A stretch of 64,000 bases of DNA from Janthinobacterium sp. BJB426 (GCF_002735705.1 NZ_PDZL01000008.1:62001-126000), one strand, 5' to 3'; positions 40,982-51,444 are shown, counted from the first letter of the stretch. The notes: generated from the sequence alone by a model not told the origin. A program made the numbers and translations.

Positions 40982-43572
40982 GGCAGTTCTCCCTTATAGC
41001 GAATGATGTAACTATCCATGCCGGTGGATTTTTGTAGTTGCGTGGAACCGTCTTCCGCGCTTTTGCCAGCCATGTTGCCGTCATCGCGCAGGATTTCAAA
41101 AGCAATGCCAACAGCCGGCGTATCGTCGGCATTCACTAGCAAGACCTCCTGATCAAAACTGCTGTGTGGCCTCTCATTGAATTCCTGCGATACGCTCTTC
41201 GGCGCCAAGGTTTCCAGGTTGCCGTTGAAGAGCACGGGGGAAGAGGTGAAGAACTGCACCTTGTCGCTGATTTCCAGCATGTGGTTGGCGCCGTGCAGGC
41301 GTACGCCTTTTTTGCCCTTGATGTTGACCCAGTCCGCTTCGCTGATCAGCGACAAGACTTTCTGGGCGAGGATTTCCACCTCGTCGCTGTGGGCCTGGAT
41401 GGCCACCTTGCCGCTGGCGGCGATCAGTTTCATGCCGGCCTTGTGCACGAACAAGCTGAAGGTCTTGGCGATACTGGCAAACATGCTGTCGCCGCTGGCG
41501 AGTGAAATATGCTTGCTGCTGGTGAGCGCCACATGCTCGCCGGCGGCCAGGTGGATGGACTGGGCCGTGCTCAGCTCGATGCCGGCCGGACTGGCCAGCA
41601 GCAAATGCGCTTCGGACAGCTCCGGGAAATCGCCGCCGGCGCCCTTGATGGCGGCGTTTTGCCGCTGGATGGAGTCGGCGACGGCGCCCTGTTGTGTTGC
41701 ACTGTCTTGCGCACCGGCATTAACGGCCATCCCGGCCAGGCCTTGCTGCAACTGGCGTGCTTGCGCCAGGCGGGCCTGTGTTTCGTCGAGTTGCTTGACG
41801 GAGCCGCCGCCTGGCGGCGTTTCCGTGGTGATCAGCATGCCTTTGGCTGCGCGCAAGGCGCCCCAGGCGTTGCTGGCCAATTCAAAACCGACGCCGCGCG
41901 CTTCCTTGCGACCGGCGTTGTCGTCGATGCGGGTGATGTTGCCCAATGACAGCCGGCTATCCTGGTGCTCGCTGCGCAGCTGTGCCTGGATCGCGCCCTT
42001 GGTATCGTCGAGCACGAGATGGTTGGCGCTGCGGGCGCCCAGTTCGCGGCTGCGCAAACCCGACAGGGCGCGCTGCTGTGGCAGCTGCCACGGCGGCGGA
42101 TTGGCGCTGTTGTAGACCACGCCGATGACGATGGGATGATCGATATTGCCGTCCTGGAATTGCACGACGACTTCCTGACCCACGCGCGGCAGGGCGATCT
42201 GTCCCATTTGCGGACCCGCCATCGGCATCATGACTCTTATCCATGGCGAGCTGCGCTCATCGAATTCACCCAGGCGGTCCCAGTGAAATTGCAGGCGGAT
42301 GCGTCCCAGGGCATCGGTATGGATTTCCTCTCCGGCCGGTCCGACGACGAGTGCCGTCTGTACGCCGGCAACGATGCATGGCGTGCTGTTGTAGCCACGG
42401 CCCGGCCGCCAGCGGATGTCCCGGCGCAGGCACACCAGTTTATTCGCATAATGCGAGGGTGCGCTGGGGCCAGCCTGATAGTTATTGCTGGCACTATGCT
42501 CGACTGACAGGATCAGGTATTCGCGTTCGGCGATGCTGTCAGGGCGCTCCTGGCCAGGCTGGTAACGTTTTTCCTCGGCGCTGAAATGTCCATCAAGCCG
42601 GAAGCAATGGCCGGGCTGAGCACTGCGGTGATTGCCTGCCGCCTCGAAGTACTGGCGCAAATGGTCGCTTTCCTCCATGCGGCGCTGTGCCAGAGACTCC
42701 CCATCATCGACATTTTTATAACCGTAGGCGCCCGTGTTTTCATACAGTTCGTGGGCAAATACATCACCCTGGCGATTCAGGGAGTAGCCGCTGGCAAGGC
42801 GTGGCTGTGGATTCTTATAGTCGAAACTGGCCAGTGTCAGCTGCCCGGAGCCGATCCGGCGCACGGCTTGCCACTGTTGCAGGCCATCGTCTTCCATGGA
42901 GCCCGATTCGGAGTGAAAACGCATGGCGCCGTCACCCGACACCGTGGCGATCATGTCAGCCAGGGTGCTGTTGTCTGCGAGCCACAAGGTATGGCCATCG
43001 GCGCGGTGTTCGTACCAGTAATGCCAGCCCAGCGCCTCCCAGCGCCGGTGCAGGTGGTTGTAGTCGGTTTCATTGTGCTGGTTGGCGCAGGTGATCTGTG
43101 GGTCGTCGCCATGGATGCTGGTTTTCCAGTCGCGCTGTTCGTAGTGGGCAAAGGTTGCCTCGGTCAACTGCATCACGCTTTGACCATGGAATGAAACACT
43201 GTCCTGGCGCAGCCGGGCGAAGGCCAGCCATGGTTGCAGCACCATGCGGTACCACGCAAAGCCGCCATCGGCGCGCAGCAGGCAAAACTCGCCCACATAG
43301 CCATTGAAGTGGCGCAGCGTGCCATCGTCGCGCACCATGGAAATGGTCACCATGCGGCCCATCATGGCCTTGAGCGCAATATGCGCGTCATCGGACAGCA
43401 GTTCGACCTCGAAACGGAAGTCGCGCGACACCTCTTCCGTGCCGCTCAGCGAATTGACCAGCAGGATGGCGCCACCTGGTCCATCTGCATGTGGGAAATC
43501 GATTTTCAGCAGGCGCCGTTCTTGCGCGGCGAGGTCGAAGGCCGAAAGTTCCGCCTGGATGCTTGCATGCAT
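40978..43572 (-). CDS. vgrG: T6SS spike protein VgrG with DUF2345 extension
   Basis: 864 residues. The gp27/gp5-like core runs to about 600 (phage_GPD domain, then the OB-fold with DALGRIRLQFHWDRLGEFDE and MPMAGPQMGQIALPRVGQEV), followed by a DUF2345 beta-helix region at about 650-790 (IHLAAGEHVALTSSKHISL) and a short tail after 800 that may bind cargo. It forms the needle tip with the PAAR protein encoded 12 bases upstream and carries Tle4, whose gene overlaps its stop. Confidence 0.95.
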   Translation of the reverse strand: MHASIQAELSAFDLAAQERRLLKIDFPHADGPGGAILLVNSLSGTEEVSRDFRFEVELLSDDAHIALKAMMGRMVTISMVRDDGTLRHFNGYVGEFCLLRADGGFAWYRMVLQPWLAFARLRQDSVSFHGQSVMQLTEATFAHYEQRDWKTSIHGDDPQITCANQHNETDYNHLHRRWEALGWHYWYEHRADGHTLWLADNSTLADMIATVSGDGAMRFHSESGSMEDDGLQQWQAVRRIGSGQLTLASFDYKNPQPRLASGYSLNRQGDVFAHELYENTGAYGYKNVDDGESLAQRRMEESDHLRQYFEAAGNHRSAQPGHCFRLDGHFSAEEKRYQPGQERPDSIAEREYLILSVEHSASNNYQAGPSAPSHYANKLVCLRRDIRWRPGRGYNSTPCIVAGVQTALVVGPAGEEIHTDALGRIRLQFHWDRLGEFDERSSPWIRVMMPMAGPQMGQIALPRVGQEVVVQFQDGNIDHPIVIGVVYNSANPPPWQLPQQRALSGLRSRELGARSANHLVLDDTKGAIQAQLRSEHQDSRLSLGNITRIDDNAGRKEARGVGFELASNAWGALRAAKGMLITTETPPGGGSVKQLDETQARLAQARQLQQGLAGMAVNAGAQDSATQQGAVADSIQRQNAAIKGAGGDFPELSEAHLLLASPAGIELSTAQSIHLAAGEHVALTSSKHISLASGDSMFASIAKTFSLFVHKAGMKLIAASGKVAIQAHSDEVEILAQKVLSLISEADWVNIKGKKGVRLHGANHMLEISDKVQFFTSSPVLFNGNLETLAPKSVSQEFNERPHSSFDQEVLLVNADDTPAVGIAFEILRDDGNMAGKSAEDGSTQLQKSTGMDSYIIRYKGELP

Positions 43573-43584
43573 GACCTGCCTCCG

Positions 43585-43839
43585 TTAAAGCGATGTGATC
43601 AGGTGGGCGCCACAGGCGGTGGCATCGCCGTCATAGGCGTACGGCTTGCCCATGTGTTTTGCGCCAGCGCCGTCCGGCGTGATGGCAAAGCTGCCCTTGC
43701 ACTTGGGGCAGAAAGTGGTGTCATCGGCCAGCGCCGCCGTCTTCCCCATCACGGTGCTGCCGGATGATGCGCTGGTGACCTTGCCACCGTGATCGGTTGC
43801 GTCTCCAAGCCGGATGACGCCGCGTCCTGCATGTTTCAT
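43585..43839 (-). CDS. PAAR domain protein
   Basis: 84 residues forming a single PAAR spike-tip domain: IRLGDATDHGGKVTSASSG at the start and HMGKPYAYDGDATACGAHL at the end, with His and Cys residues suited to hold the metal ion. ATG 43839 has GAGG upstream; the longer frame overlaps tssG and is not credible. It caps VgrG in the T6SS needle. Confidence 0.9.
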   Translation of the reverse strand: MKHAGRGVIRLGDATDHGGKVTSASSGSTVMGKTAALADDTTFCPKCKGSFAITPDGAGAKHMGKPYAYDGDATACGAHLITSL

Positions 43840-43868
43840 GCTTGCCTCGCTTTCCAGGGATGAACTGC

Positions 43869-44894
43869 TCAAGCCAGCTGCAGCAGATAACGCACTTCGG
43901 TACCGCGCACCTTGCCTTGTGCTGTCTGCAAGAACGTCGTCCAGCCCAGGCGCCGTCTTTCTGACGGGTTGGCGCTCAGGAGCAGGGGGGTAATGCATGG
44001 CGGACTTAATATCAGCCGTACTTCATATTGCAAGTCCGGTACGCCAAACAGCGCCAGCATCTTTGCCAGTACCGCCGCGCCTGTGCTGCGCGGCAGGAAA
44101 CGTTGCAGGCCAGCGGGATCGAGCGGACCGATATGCAGGCAGACGCGCATGTCCTGGCGCCACAGCCGCAGGCCAAGCGTTGCGCCGCGCGCCAGGCTAA
44201 AGTTGACACTGCCGAGCAGGCTGCGGCGGTTTCTTTCCAGATAGTCCCAGCCACCGACAAATTGCTGCACGGTGACGGGGACGCCGCAGTACTCGGCCAG
44301 CACGTGGCCAATCGCTTGCGCGGAGACGGGGCGGCAGCGCAGCAGACCAGCGTACCAGGCTGCGACGTCCTGCGTCACGGCATCAGGTTCGCCGTTCGAC
44401 GGCAGCGCCGCGCGCCGCACGCCAGCCAGTGCCATCAGCAAAGGCAGTTGCACATCCGTGGCCTGGGTCTGCAGCGTGGATTCCAGTCGATACTTTTCCC
44501 ACGCCTGGTAATACAGCGCGACCATGCGGTGCGAAAAGATATCGAGGAAGGCCGAGACGCCAGCGTCTTTGCTCGACAAGCGGTAGGCGGCGATGCGGTC
44601 CGAGTGGTGCAAGGGCAAGGTGCCGCCGACGCCCAGAAAACGCATGAACGTCGGTATCAAGGTCAGCTGTTCATTCTCGTCGAGCGAGAGCTGTTCGATT
44701 TCACTGGCGGGAAAACTCAAGGACACGCTGTTCTTGAAGCGCAACACCTGGCCGAAGGCTTGCGCATGGGATACGTTCTGCCGATGTAGCCAGCACAGCA
44801 GAATACGCACCGCCTGCACGAACTGGTAGCGGTAGGGCTCGGTCAGCAAGTGGTGTATTACACCAGATTCTGCAGGCCGCTTCTTGGTTTGCAT
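43869..44894 (-). CDS. tssG: T6SS baseplate subunit TssG
   Basis: 341 residues. The opening IHHLLTEPYRYQFVQAVRILL and the conserved LRFKNSVSLSFPASEIE and FLGVGGTLPLHHS segments are typical of TssG. It forms the baseplate wedge with TssF and TssK. It overlaps tssF by 37 bases, so the two are coupled. Normal family length. Confidence 0.93.
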   Translation of the reverse strand: MQTKKRPAESGVIHHLLTEPYRYQFVQAVRILLCWLHRQNVSHAQAFGQVLRFKNSVSLSFPASEIEQLSLDENEQLTLIPTFMRFLGVGGTLPLHHSDRIAAYRLSSKDAGVSAFLDIFSHRMVALYYQAWEKYRLESTLQTQATDVQLPLLMALAGVRRAALPSNGEPDAVTQDVAAWYAGLLRCRPVSAQAIGHVLAEYCGVPVTVQQFVGGWDYLERNRRSLLGSVNFSLARGATLGLRLWRQDMRVCLHIGPLDPAGLQRFLPRSTGAAVLAKMLALFGVPDLQYEVRLILSPPCITPLLLSANPSERRRLGWTTFLQTAQGKVRGTEVRYLLQLA

Positions 44895-46663
44895 CGGATC
44901 AGCTCCTCTCCGCTTTGCCCTGACAGCACCACCAGTTCGATGAAACTGTTGATTTGCACATACAGCCCAAGGAAGTGATCGATCACCTGCACAAACAGGT
45001 GCATGCTGGTGCCGACGAACGCTTCCTCGTCAAGCGTGATGCGCACCTCCACGCCATGCGCCAGCGAGGTGCCGCGCTTGTGCCGCAGCCATGTCGTGGT
45101 CGGCGAATGCGTCAGCGCGACGATGCCGCCGATCTGGCGTTGCGAGCTTGCCGATTGGGGCAGGTCATACAGCGTCAGCATTTCGCGCAGCGCCGGCAGA
45201 CCTTCCTGGACCAGCGCGTGATGATTCAGCGCCAGGTGCGAAATCAGGCGCCAGTGCAGGCCCGCGCCCGGTGAAAAGCGCCGCGGCTGGCTGGGGCGCC
45301 GCAGCATGTGCAGTGCAGGTCCGCCGCCGTACGGTTGCAAGTCTCCTTGCGGCTGGCCGTACTTGAGCGACAGCGGAAGATCGCGGTTGCTGCATGTCAG
45401 CGACAGCGACAGGCTGGCCTTTTCATGGATTAAGGGATTGAAGTCGCTGTCGACCAGCGTGATTTTCTTTTCATGGCCAGGACTGTTGATGGCCAAAGCC
45501 ATGTCGTGGCGTATGACCCAGTAGTGTCCTTGTTGCGCCGCACCCTCGCCATGGCGCCCGCTGTACAGCGGGCGAAATTCGGTCAGCGTGCTTTCGCCTC
45601 CGCGTTGGCGCAGCAAACGCACCGCATCGACAGTGACGACTTCGTAGCCATGGGCATGGGTCGCATGGGCCAGCACGGAGTAGTCCGTTTTCTGCCGGGT
45701 GACGGCAATCGGCACGCCTTCCTGGCGGAAGAGATTGACCGCAGGACTGCAGCCTAGCCTCAAGTTGTCGCTGGAAATGCTGGACAGCATGCGCGCCGCA
45801 GAGGAATCGGGCCGCAAACCGGCCATGCACAGATGCAGGGTAAAGCACTGGCATCCAGGCGGCAGAGCAGAACTCAGCGCCGCGATATCGATGTCGAAGA
45901 AATTGAATTTTTCAGGATATGCAAAATACTCGCTCAGGATGCGGTAGGCCGGCTGCGAACGGGCACCGAAAGGTATCACGCCCTCCGTGTCGCCGAAGCC
46001 GACGGGCGTCAATGGCAATGCGGGCAAGGTCATCCATTGCACCGCATCGATGGACACAAAAGCGCAGACTGTCTGCAGGAACAAGGCATTGCGCAATGCG
46101 GCGGAAAAAGAAGCTTCGCCATCGATGAACACGCGCAGTGATGCGGGTGCCGCGTCGAGATGCCGGATGCGGATGTTCAATGAGGAACTGGCTGATGCGG
46201 GCAGGCGCACGCCTGGCGGCGGCTTGATCATCGCATCGAAAACCGCGCTTTCCAGTACCGATGTACCTGTCGTCATGTCGTAGACCGTCTTGAAGCGGCA
46301 GCGCACGCCGCACACAGGCGTTGCGTCCATTTCACTGCCGGCCGGCAGGTGCACTACGCCCGCTCCAGCCGCTGGGGCGGACTGGTGAACGATGGTGCAC
46401 GATGGAAAGGGACGCAGATAATGTGGGAACAGGGCTTCGAACAGGGCTTCGGTAAATTGCGGATAGTCGTCATCGAGCCGTTTCGAGATGCGCGCCGCCA
46501 GCATGGCCACCGATTCGATCAAGTGTTCGACGTGCGGATCTTCGCAAGACTCGCCGGACATGTGCAATTTGCCGGCGATTCTCGGATAGCGTTCGGAGAA
46601 TTCACGGCAATGTCTCCGTAGCAGCACCAGCTCGCGTTCGAAATACGGCAGCAAGTCCTCCAT
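44858..46663 (-). CDS. tssF: T6SS baseplate subunit TssF
   Basis: 601 residues, usual TssF length. The start MEDLLPYFERELVLLRRHCREF at 46663, split after residue 20, and LIESVAMLAARISKRLDDDYPQ are family hallmarks; upstream in-frame codons add a non-homologous stretch. A GAGAG/AGGAAAAG precedes the ATG. First gene of the leftward unit tssF-tssG-PAAR-vgrG-tle4-tli4, divergent from tssK. Confidence 0.94.
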   Translation of the reverse strand: MEDLLPYFERELVLLRRHCREFSERYPRIAGKLHMSGESCEDPHVEHLIESVAMLAARISKRLDDDYPQFTEALFEALFPHYLRPFPSCTIVHQSAPAAGAGVVHLPAGSEMDATPVCGVRCRFKTVYDMTTGTSVLESAVFDAMIKPPPGVRLPASASSSLNIRIRHLDAAPASLRVFIDGEASFSAALRNALFLQTVCAFVSIDAVQWMTLPALPLTPVGFGDTEGVIPFGARSQPAYRILSEYFAYPEKFNFFDIDIAALSSALPPGCQCFTLHLCMAGLRPDSSAARMLSSISSDNLRLGCSPAVNLFRQEGVPIAVTRQKTDYSVLAHATHAHGYEVVTVDAVRLLRQRGGESTLTEFRPLYSGRHGEGAAQQGHYWVIRHDMALAINSPGHEKKITLVDSDFNPLIHEKASLSLSLTCSNRDLPLSLKYGQPQGDLQPYGGGPALHMLRRPSQPRRFSPGAGLHWRLISHLALNHHALVQEGLPALREMLTLYDLPQSASSQRQIGGIVALTHSPTTTWLRHKRGTSLAHGVEVRITLDEEAFVGTSMHLFVQVIDHFLGLYVQINSFIELVVLSGQSGEELIRCKPRSGLQNLV

Positions 46664-46836
46664 CTCTCTTTTCCTGTGTTTGCGACGGAATGGCCAGTAT
46701 CCGAGCGTTTGCTCCAAGGTAAATTGCGTTTGCGCAAATAATTGAACAGGGTTGCTGCGCAACATCAAGGACTACCAGGCTGGCGACATCAGACTGGCAA
46801 GGCAGCATGATTCCAACGGTCAACATGGAGAACGCC

Positions 46837-48183
46837 ATGACATTGCCATCCAAATTACTGTGGTCCGAGGGCCTGGCCATCGGTCCCCAGCAATTCCAGC
46901 AGCTGGACCGCTACCATGAAGCGCGCCTGCAACGTCTGGCCTCATTAATCAATCCACATTTATGGGGCGTGCATGGCGTCAGCTGGAATGCGGATGCTCT
47001 GGCCAACAATAGCCTGCGGGCGGACGCCATGTCGCTCGTCTTCCAGGATGGGGAACTTTTTGAGGCGCCGCTTGGCGATGTATTACCCGGCGCCGTTGAT
47101 CTGTCCAAGCTGCCTTCCAGCGAATATAGTTTTACTTTTTATGCCGCGTTGCCCGCGTTGCAGGCACACGGCGGCAATGTGAGTTCCGCAGGCGCGCGCT
47201 ATGTCCAGGCGGATATCGAAACTCCGGATCTGTACAGCGAGGCAGTCAGCATAGACGTGGCTTACCTGAAGAAACGCGTGTACCTGCTGTCGCAACTGGA
47301 TCCCCTGCATGATTATCTTGCCATCCCGGTGATCCGCTTATACCGCGCCGGCAACGGCGGCTTTGAAGTCGATACTTCCTTCATCCCGCCTGGCCTGACC
47401 GTCAGCGCCGAGCCTTCGCTGCAGAAAATGCTCGAGTCGCTGATTGACCGCATGGGGGCGAAAATTGAGGCACTGTACAGCCGCCACCGTCAGCCCGGTA
47501 AAAATACCGTTGAATTTCATGGCGGGGATGTTTCCTCGTTCTGGATGCTCAATACCTTGAGCACGGCCAGCGCCACGCTCAGTCATTGCGCCAGTTACCG
47601 GCGCCACCATCCCGTGTACTTATTTGAAAAAATGATGGCATTGGCCGGTGGCTTGATGACGTTTTCGAAAAAATACACATTAAGCGACTTGCCGGCGTAT
47701 TGTCACGATGACGCGGCACCCGGTTTCGGCAAGCTCGACGGCATCATTCGCGACCTGATCGATACGGTGCTGCTGTCGCGTTACTTCCCGATTGCATTGT
47801 CCAACGACACGCAACAGAATACCCACTATCACGGTTTGCTCGATGCCAAGCGGATTGACCGTCAGACCGAACTCTGTCTTGCGGTAAACGCCGATATGCC
47901 GGCGCTGGAACTGGTTGCCACGGTGCCGTTGCAGTTCAAAATATCCTCTCCGGACAATATCGAACTATTACTGGGCCGGGCACTTCCAGGTGCCGAGTTG
48001 CGCCATATGGCCCAGGTTCCTGCAGAGGTGCCGGTGCGGCCCAATACGTATTACTTTTCGATCGACAACAAAGGCAGTATTTATGACAGCATGATCAAGG
48101 CCCAGGCGATTGCGATTTATGTGCCGTCCGGGATAAAAGGGTTGAAGCTGGAATTGTTCGGTATCAGCGGCACCGCCGCGTAA
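46837..48183 (+). CDS. tssK: T6SS baseplate subunit TssK
   Basis: 448 residues. KLLWSEGLAIGPQQFQQLDRY at the N-terminus, split after residue 18, is the TssK signature, and the C-terminal domain that docks on TssL is present. ATG 46837 follows GGAG by 6 bases; ATG 46807 and 46825 are less good. It is alone on this strand: no tssL or tssM follows, which is unusual because tssK is normally followed by them. It is divergent from tssF with a 173-base gap that must contain both promoters. Confidence 0.92.
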   Translation: MTLPSKLLWSEGLAIGPQQFQQLDRYHEARLQRLASLINPHLWGVHGVSWNADALANNSLRADAMSLVFQDGELFEAPLGDVLPGAVDLSKLPSSEYSFTFYAALPALQAHGGNVSSAGARYVQADIETPDLYSEAVSIDVAYLKKRVYLLSQLDPLHDYLAIPVIRLYRAGNGGFEVDTSFIPPGLTVSAEPSLQKMLESLIDRMGAKIEALYSRHRQPGKNTVEFHGGDVSSFWMLNTLSTASATLSHCASYRRHHPVYLFEKMMALAGGLMTFSKKYTLSDLPAYCHDDAAPGFGKLDGIIRDLIDTVLLSRYFPIALSNDTQQNTHYHGLLDAKRIDRQTELCLAVNADMPALELVATVPLQFKISSPDNIELLLGRALPGAELRHMAQVPAEVPVRPNTYYFSIDNKGSIYDSMIKAQAIAIYVPSGIKGLKLELFGISGTAA

Positions 48184-48345
48184 CGATGGCGGGCGTTGCG
48201 AGCGGGTTTCTTGTCAAAAGATTGCCCTAAGGAATAGACTTGCCCCTGCAGTTGACGTTATCATGTTTTTGTAAGTGTCGGTGGCTGAGCAGTCGGCGCA
48301 TAGTTGAAACATGGTGACAGGCGGGAGCGAGCATGGGCATGGCGA

Positions 48346-51300
48346 ATGATGCGTGAGGTGCCGGGCGGCTTGCGGCCTGGCGGCGGGATGGGCAGGGCAG
48401 CGGTGCGCCGCTGTGGCCGCGCATTGCTGCTGGCGTTCTGTGTTGCCGCAGCCCCTGCCGCCATGCCGGCTGCGACGTCGGCCACGGCCACGACCACGGT
48501 CACTGCGGCGCCGCATCAGGGGCAGCGCGTGCTGTTCCTCAACGCTTACGATTACGGCCGCGCCGGCGTGGAATCGTATACGCGCACCTATGTGGCCGCC
48601 ATGGCCGCCGCGGGCCTGGCCAGCGAAGACATCATGGTCGAGCACCTGAACCTGAATACCCAGGGCGACCCGGCGCTGCGCAACGAGATGCGTGATTTGT
48701 TGCTTTTAAGATACACACAGATGATGGGGCGCAAGGCCGACCTGATCATCGCCATGCAGCAGCCGGCGCTCGATTTTCTGCTGTCCGACCTGGCGCCGCT
48801 GGCGCGCGGCGTGCCCGTGCTGGCGATTAATACCTCGGGCAAGGCCTTGCCGGCCGGCAGCCCGCTGGCCATCTGGCAGCAAAAGGCGAATGTCGATTTT
48901 CCCGGCACCCTGACGCAAGCCATGGCGCTGTTTCCGGAAACGAAAACCATCGTCATGGCCGTCGGCGCCAGCGAGGCCGACCAGGCCTTGAAGCGCAGCA
49001 TGCAGCAGGCGGCGCAGGCGTGGCAGGGCAAGGTGGCCATGCGCTATCTCGATGACCTGACCCTGGAACAGATGCGCGTGGCCGTGGCGCACCTGCCCGC
49101 CGCTACGCTGCTGGTGGCGGGCAATGTCAACCGCGACGTGGACGGCGCCATCGCCACGCCGGTGCAGTTTGCCGGGGAACTGGCGCGGCTGGCAAATGTG
49201 CCCGCTTTCGGCATGTACAACACGAGCGTGGGCAAGGGTATTCTGGGCGGCTCCATCCTGCACATCGAAGGGGCCGCGCAGCAGGTGGCGCAGATGTCGC
49301 TGGCCGTGTTGGCCGGCAAGGCGCCTGCCGCGCCGGGCGCCTTGCTGCCGCCGGTCCGCCCGGTGCCCATGTATGACTGGGAACAGCTGCAGCGCTGGGA
49401 TGCGGACTTCAGCCGGCTGCCGCCGCACACCTTGTTCTTCAACCGCCCGCCGCAACTGTGGCACGAACACCGCGTCGCCGTGCTGTCGACTGGCGCCGTG
49501 TTTCTCGCCATGGCGTGCATGCTGAGTGCCCTGCTGCTGCAGCGCCGCCGCCTGCGCCGCGCCGAGAGCGATGCGCGCGAAAGCGAGCAGCGCTTCCGCA
49601 TCCTCGTCGAGCATGCGCCCGAAGCCATCGTCGTGTATGACCTGGACCTGGACCGTTTCATCGACGCCAACAGCAGCGCGCAGCGCATGCTGGGGATGTC
49701 GCGCGAGGCGCTGCTGGCGCGTGGGCCGTTCGACCTGTACACCGGCGAGCAACCCGATGGCCTGCCGCTGGGACTGATGATGGAAGAGCATCTGCGCCGC
49801 GCCATGCTGGGTGAGCCCATCCTGGTTGAACGCAATGTGCGGCGCGCCGACGGCAGCATCTTTCCCTGTGAAGTGCGGCTGGTGCGCTTGCCGATGGAAG
49901 GGCGGCGCCTGGTGCGCAGCGGCATCGTCGACATTTCCGAGCGCAAGCACAGCGAGCAGGAGCTGCTCGGTTACCGCGACCACCTGGAAGAACTGGTGCA
50001 GCAGCGCACGGCGGCCCTGTCGGTGGCCGTCACCGAGGCCGAATCGGCGAACCGCGCGAAAAGCGTCTTCCTGGCCAACATGAGCCACGAATTGCGCACG
50101 CCCTTGAATTCCGTGATCGGCTTTTCGCAGATGATGGCCGATTCGAGCAGCATGTTCGAGGAAGAAAAGCATAACCTGGCCATCATCAACCGCGCCGGCC
50201 ATCATTTGCTGACCTTGATCAACGATATCCTTGAATTGTCGAAAATCGAGGCGGGCCGCATGCAGCTGCAAGCGGGTCCCGTGGACTTGAACGGCTTGCT
50301 CGACGAGGTGCTCGAAATGGTGCGCATGCGCTCCGGCGACCAGGGCATCGCGCTGCGGCTCGAGCGCTCCGGCGTGCCGCCGCTGGTGCGTCTCGATGGC
50401 GCCAAGCTGCGCCAGGTGCTGCTCAATTTGCTGTCAAACGCGCTCAAGTTCATCGAGCAGGGCAGCGTGACCCTGTCGCTGGCCTGCCAGGCGGGCGGCG
50501 ATGGGCAAGTGGCGCTGGCGTTTGCCGTGCGCGATACGGGCAGCGGTATCGCGCAAGAAGACCTGGAACGCATCTTTGAGCCGTTCGTGCAGGCCGACAG
50601 CGCCGTGGCGCAGGCCGGCACGGGACTGGGGCTGACCATTTCGCGCGAATTCGTGCGCCTGATGGGCGGCGAGCTGCGCGTCGAATCGACTCTGGGCGCC
50701 GGCTCCGTGTTCCACTTCGACTTGCGCGCGCCGGTGCTGCAGCAACCGGCCATCGCGTCGCTGGCGCCGGGCCGCGTGGCGCGCCTGCCGGCGGGCCAGC
50801 GCGGGCGCACGGTGCTGCTGGTCGACGATGATGACAACTGCCGCAAGCTGCTGGCCGGCTTGCTGGCGCCGCTGGGCTTCCAGCTGCAGGAGGCGGCGGG
50901 CGGCGTGCAGGCGCAAGCCATGCTGGCGGCGCAGCGCTACGACATGGTGCTCAGCGACTGGCGCATGCCGGACATGGACGGCCTGGCGCTGACGCGCTGG
51001 CTGCGTGCGCAGCCGGCGCTGGTGCAGCCGCGCCTGGTGATCATGACCGCCTCCGCCTTCGAGGAAGAAAAGCAGGAGGCGCTGGCGGCCGGCGCCGACG
51101 GCTTCCTGCGCAAGCCGATCGAGCAGGAACACCTGTTCGCCATGCTGGAGCAGCAACTGGGTGTGCGCTTCCAGCGCACCGCCGCCGCGCCGCCGCGCGT
51201 GCCTGCGGCTCCCTTTGACTTGCAGCAGTCGCTGGGCCAGCTGGGCGCGGCCGAGCGGCAGGCGCTGCTCGAATCCGTGCAAGCCCTCGATTTGCGGCGC

Positions 51301-51444
51301 AGCGCCATCGTGCTGGCCGGCGTGGCGACCAGCCTGCCGCAGCTGGCCGCGCATGTCGGCGCCATGCTGGAACAGCATCAGTACCAGCCGCTGTGCGCCT
51401 TGCTGGCGCAGCTGGCCAGCGAGCCGCAGGGCGAAGACGCATGA
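48346..51444 (+). CDS. Hybrid sensor kinase with ABC-substrate-binding-like sensor
   Basis: 1032 residues. An N-terminal hydrophobic segment, then a periplasmic domain (about 55-340) resembling ABC substrate-binding proteins (RVLFLNAYDYG, IIAMQQPALDFL, ILGGSILHIEGAAQQVAQM), a membrane helix (about 385-405), PAS (about 425-545), HisKA with [12 protein letters not shown], HATPase with DTGSGIAQED, and a receiver (DDDDNCRKLL; Asp in MVLSDWRMPDMDG; Lys in LRKPIE). A C-terminal domain of about 75 residues is shared with the next kinase. Start 48346 or 48349 lacks a clear ribosome site. The stop overlaps the next gene as ATGA. Confidence 0.88.
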   Translation: MMREVPGGLRPGGGMGRAAVRRCGRALLLAFCVAAAPAAMPAATSATATTTVTAAPHQGQRVLFLNAYDYGRAGVESYTRTYVAAMAAAGLASEDIMVEHLNLNTQGDPALRNEMRDLLLLRYTQMMGRKADLIIAMQQPALDFLLSDLAPLARGVPVLAINTSGKALPAGSPLAIWQQKANVDFPGTLTQAMALFPETKTIVMAVGASEADQALKRSMQQAAQAWQGKVAMRYLDDLTLEQMRVAVAHLPAATLLVAGNVNRDVDGAIATPVQFAGELARLANVPAFGMYNTSVGKGILGGSILHIEGAAQQVAQMSLAVLAGKAPAAPGALLPPVRPVPMYDWEQLQRWDADFSRLPPHTLFFNRPPQLWHEHRVAVLSTGAVFLAMACMLSALLLQRRRLRRAESDARESEQRFRILVEHAPEAIVVYDLDLDRFIDANSSAQRMLGMSREALLARGPFDLYTGEQPDGLPLGLMMEEHLRRAMLGEPILVERNVRRADGSIFPCEVRLVRLPMEGRRLVRSGIVDISERKHSEQELLGYRDHLEELVQQRTAALSVAVTEAESANRAKSVFLANMSHELRTPLNSVIGFSQMMADSSSMFEEEKHNLAIINRAGHHLLTLINDILELSKIEAGRMQLQAGPVDLNGLLDEVLEMVRMRSGDQGIALRLERSGVPPLVRLDGAKLRQVLLNLLSNALKFIEQGSVTLSLACQAGGDGQVALAFAVRDTGSGIAQEDLERIFEPFVQADSAVAQAGTGLGLTISREFVRLMGGELRVESTLGAGSVFHFDLRAPVLQQPAIASLAPGRVARLPAGQRGRTVLLVDDDDNCRKLLAGLLAPLGFQLQEAAGGVQAQAMLAAQRYDMVLSDWRMPDMDGLALTRWLRAQPALVQPRLVIMTASAFEEEKQEALAAGADGFLRKPIEQEHLFAMLEQQLGVRFQRTAAAPPRVPAAPFDLQQSLGQLGAAERQALLESVQALDLRRSAIVLAGVATSLPQLAAHVGAMLEQHQYQPLCALLAQLASEPQGEDA

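Noticed and set aside
43840..43998. N-terminal extension of the PAAR protein (53 residues)
   Set aside because: It overlaps tssG, has no PAAR-related sequence, and a good GAGG-ATG start exists at 43839.
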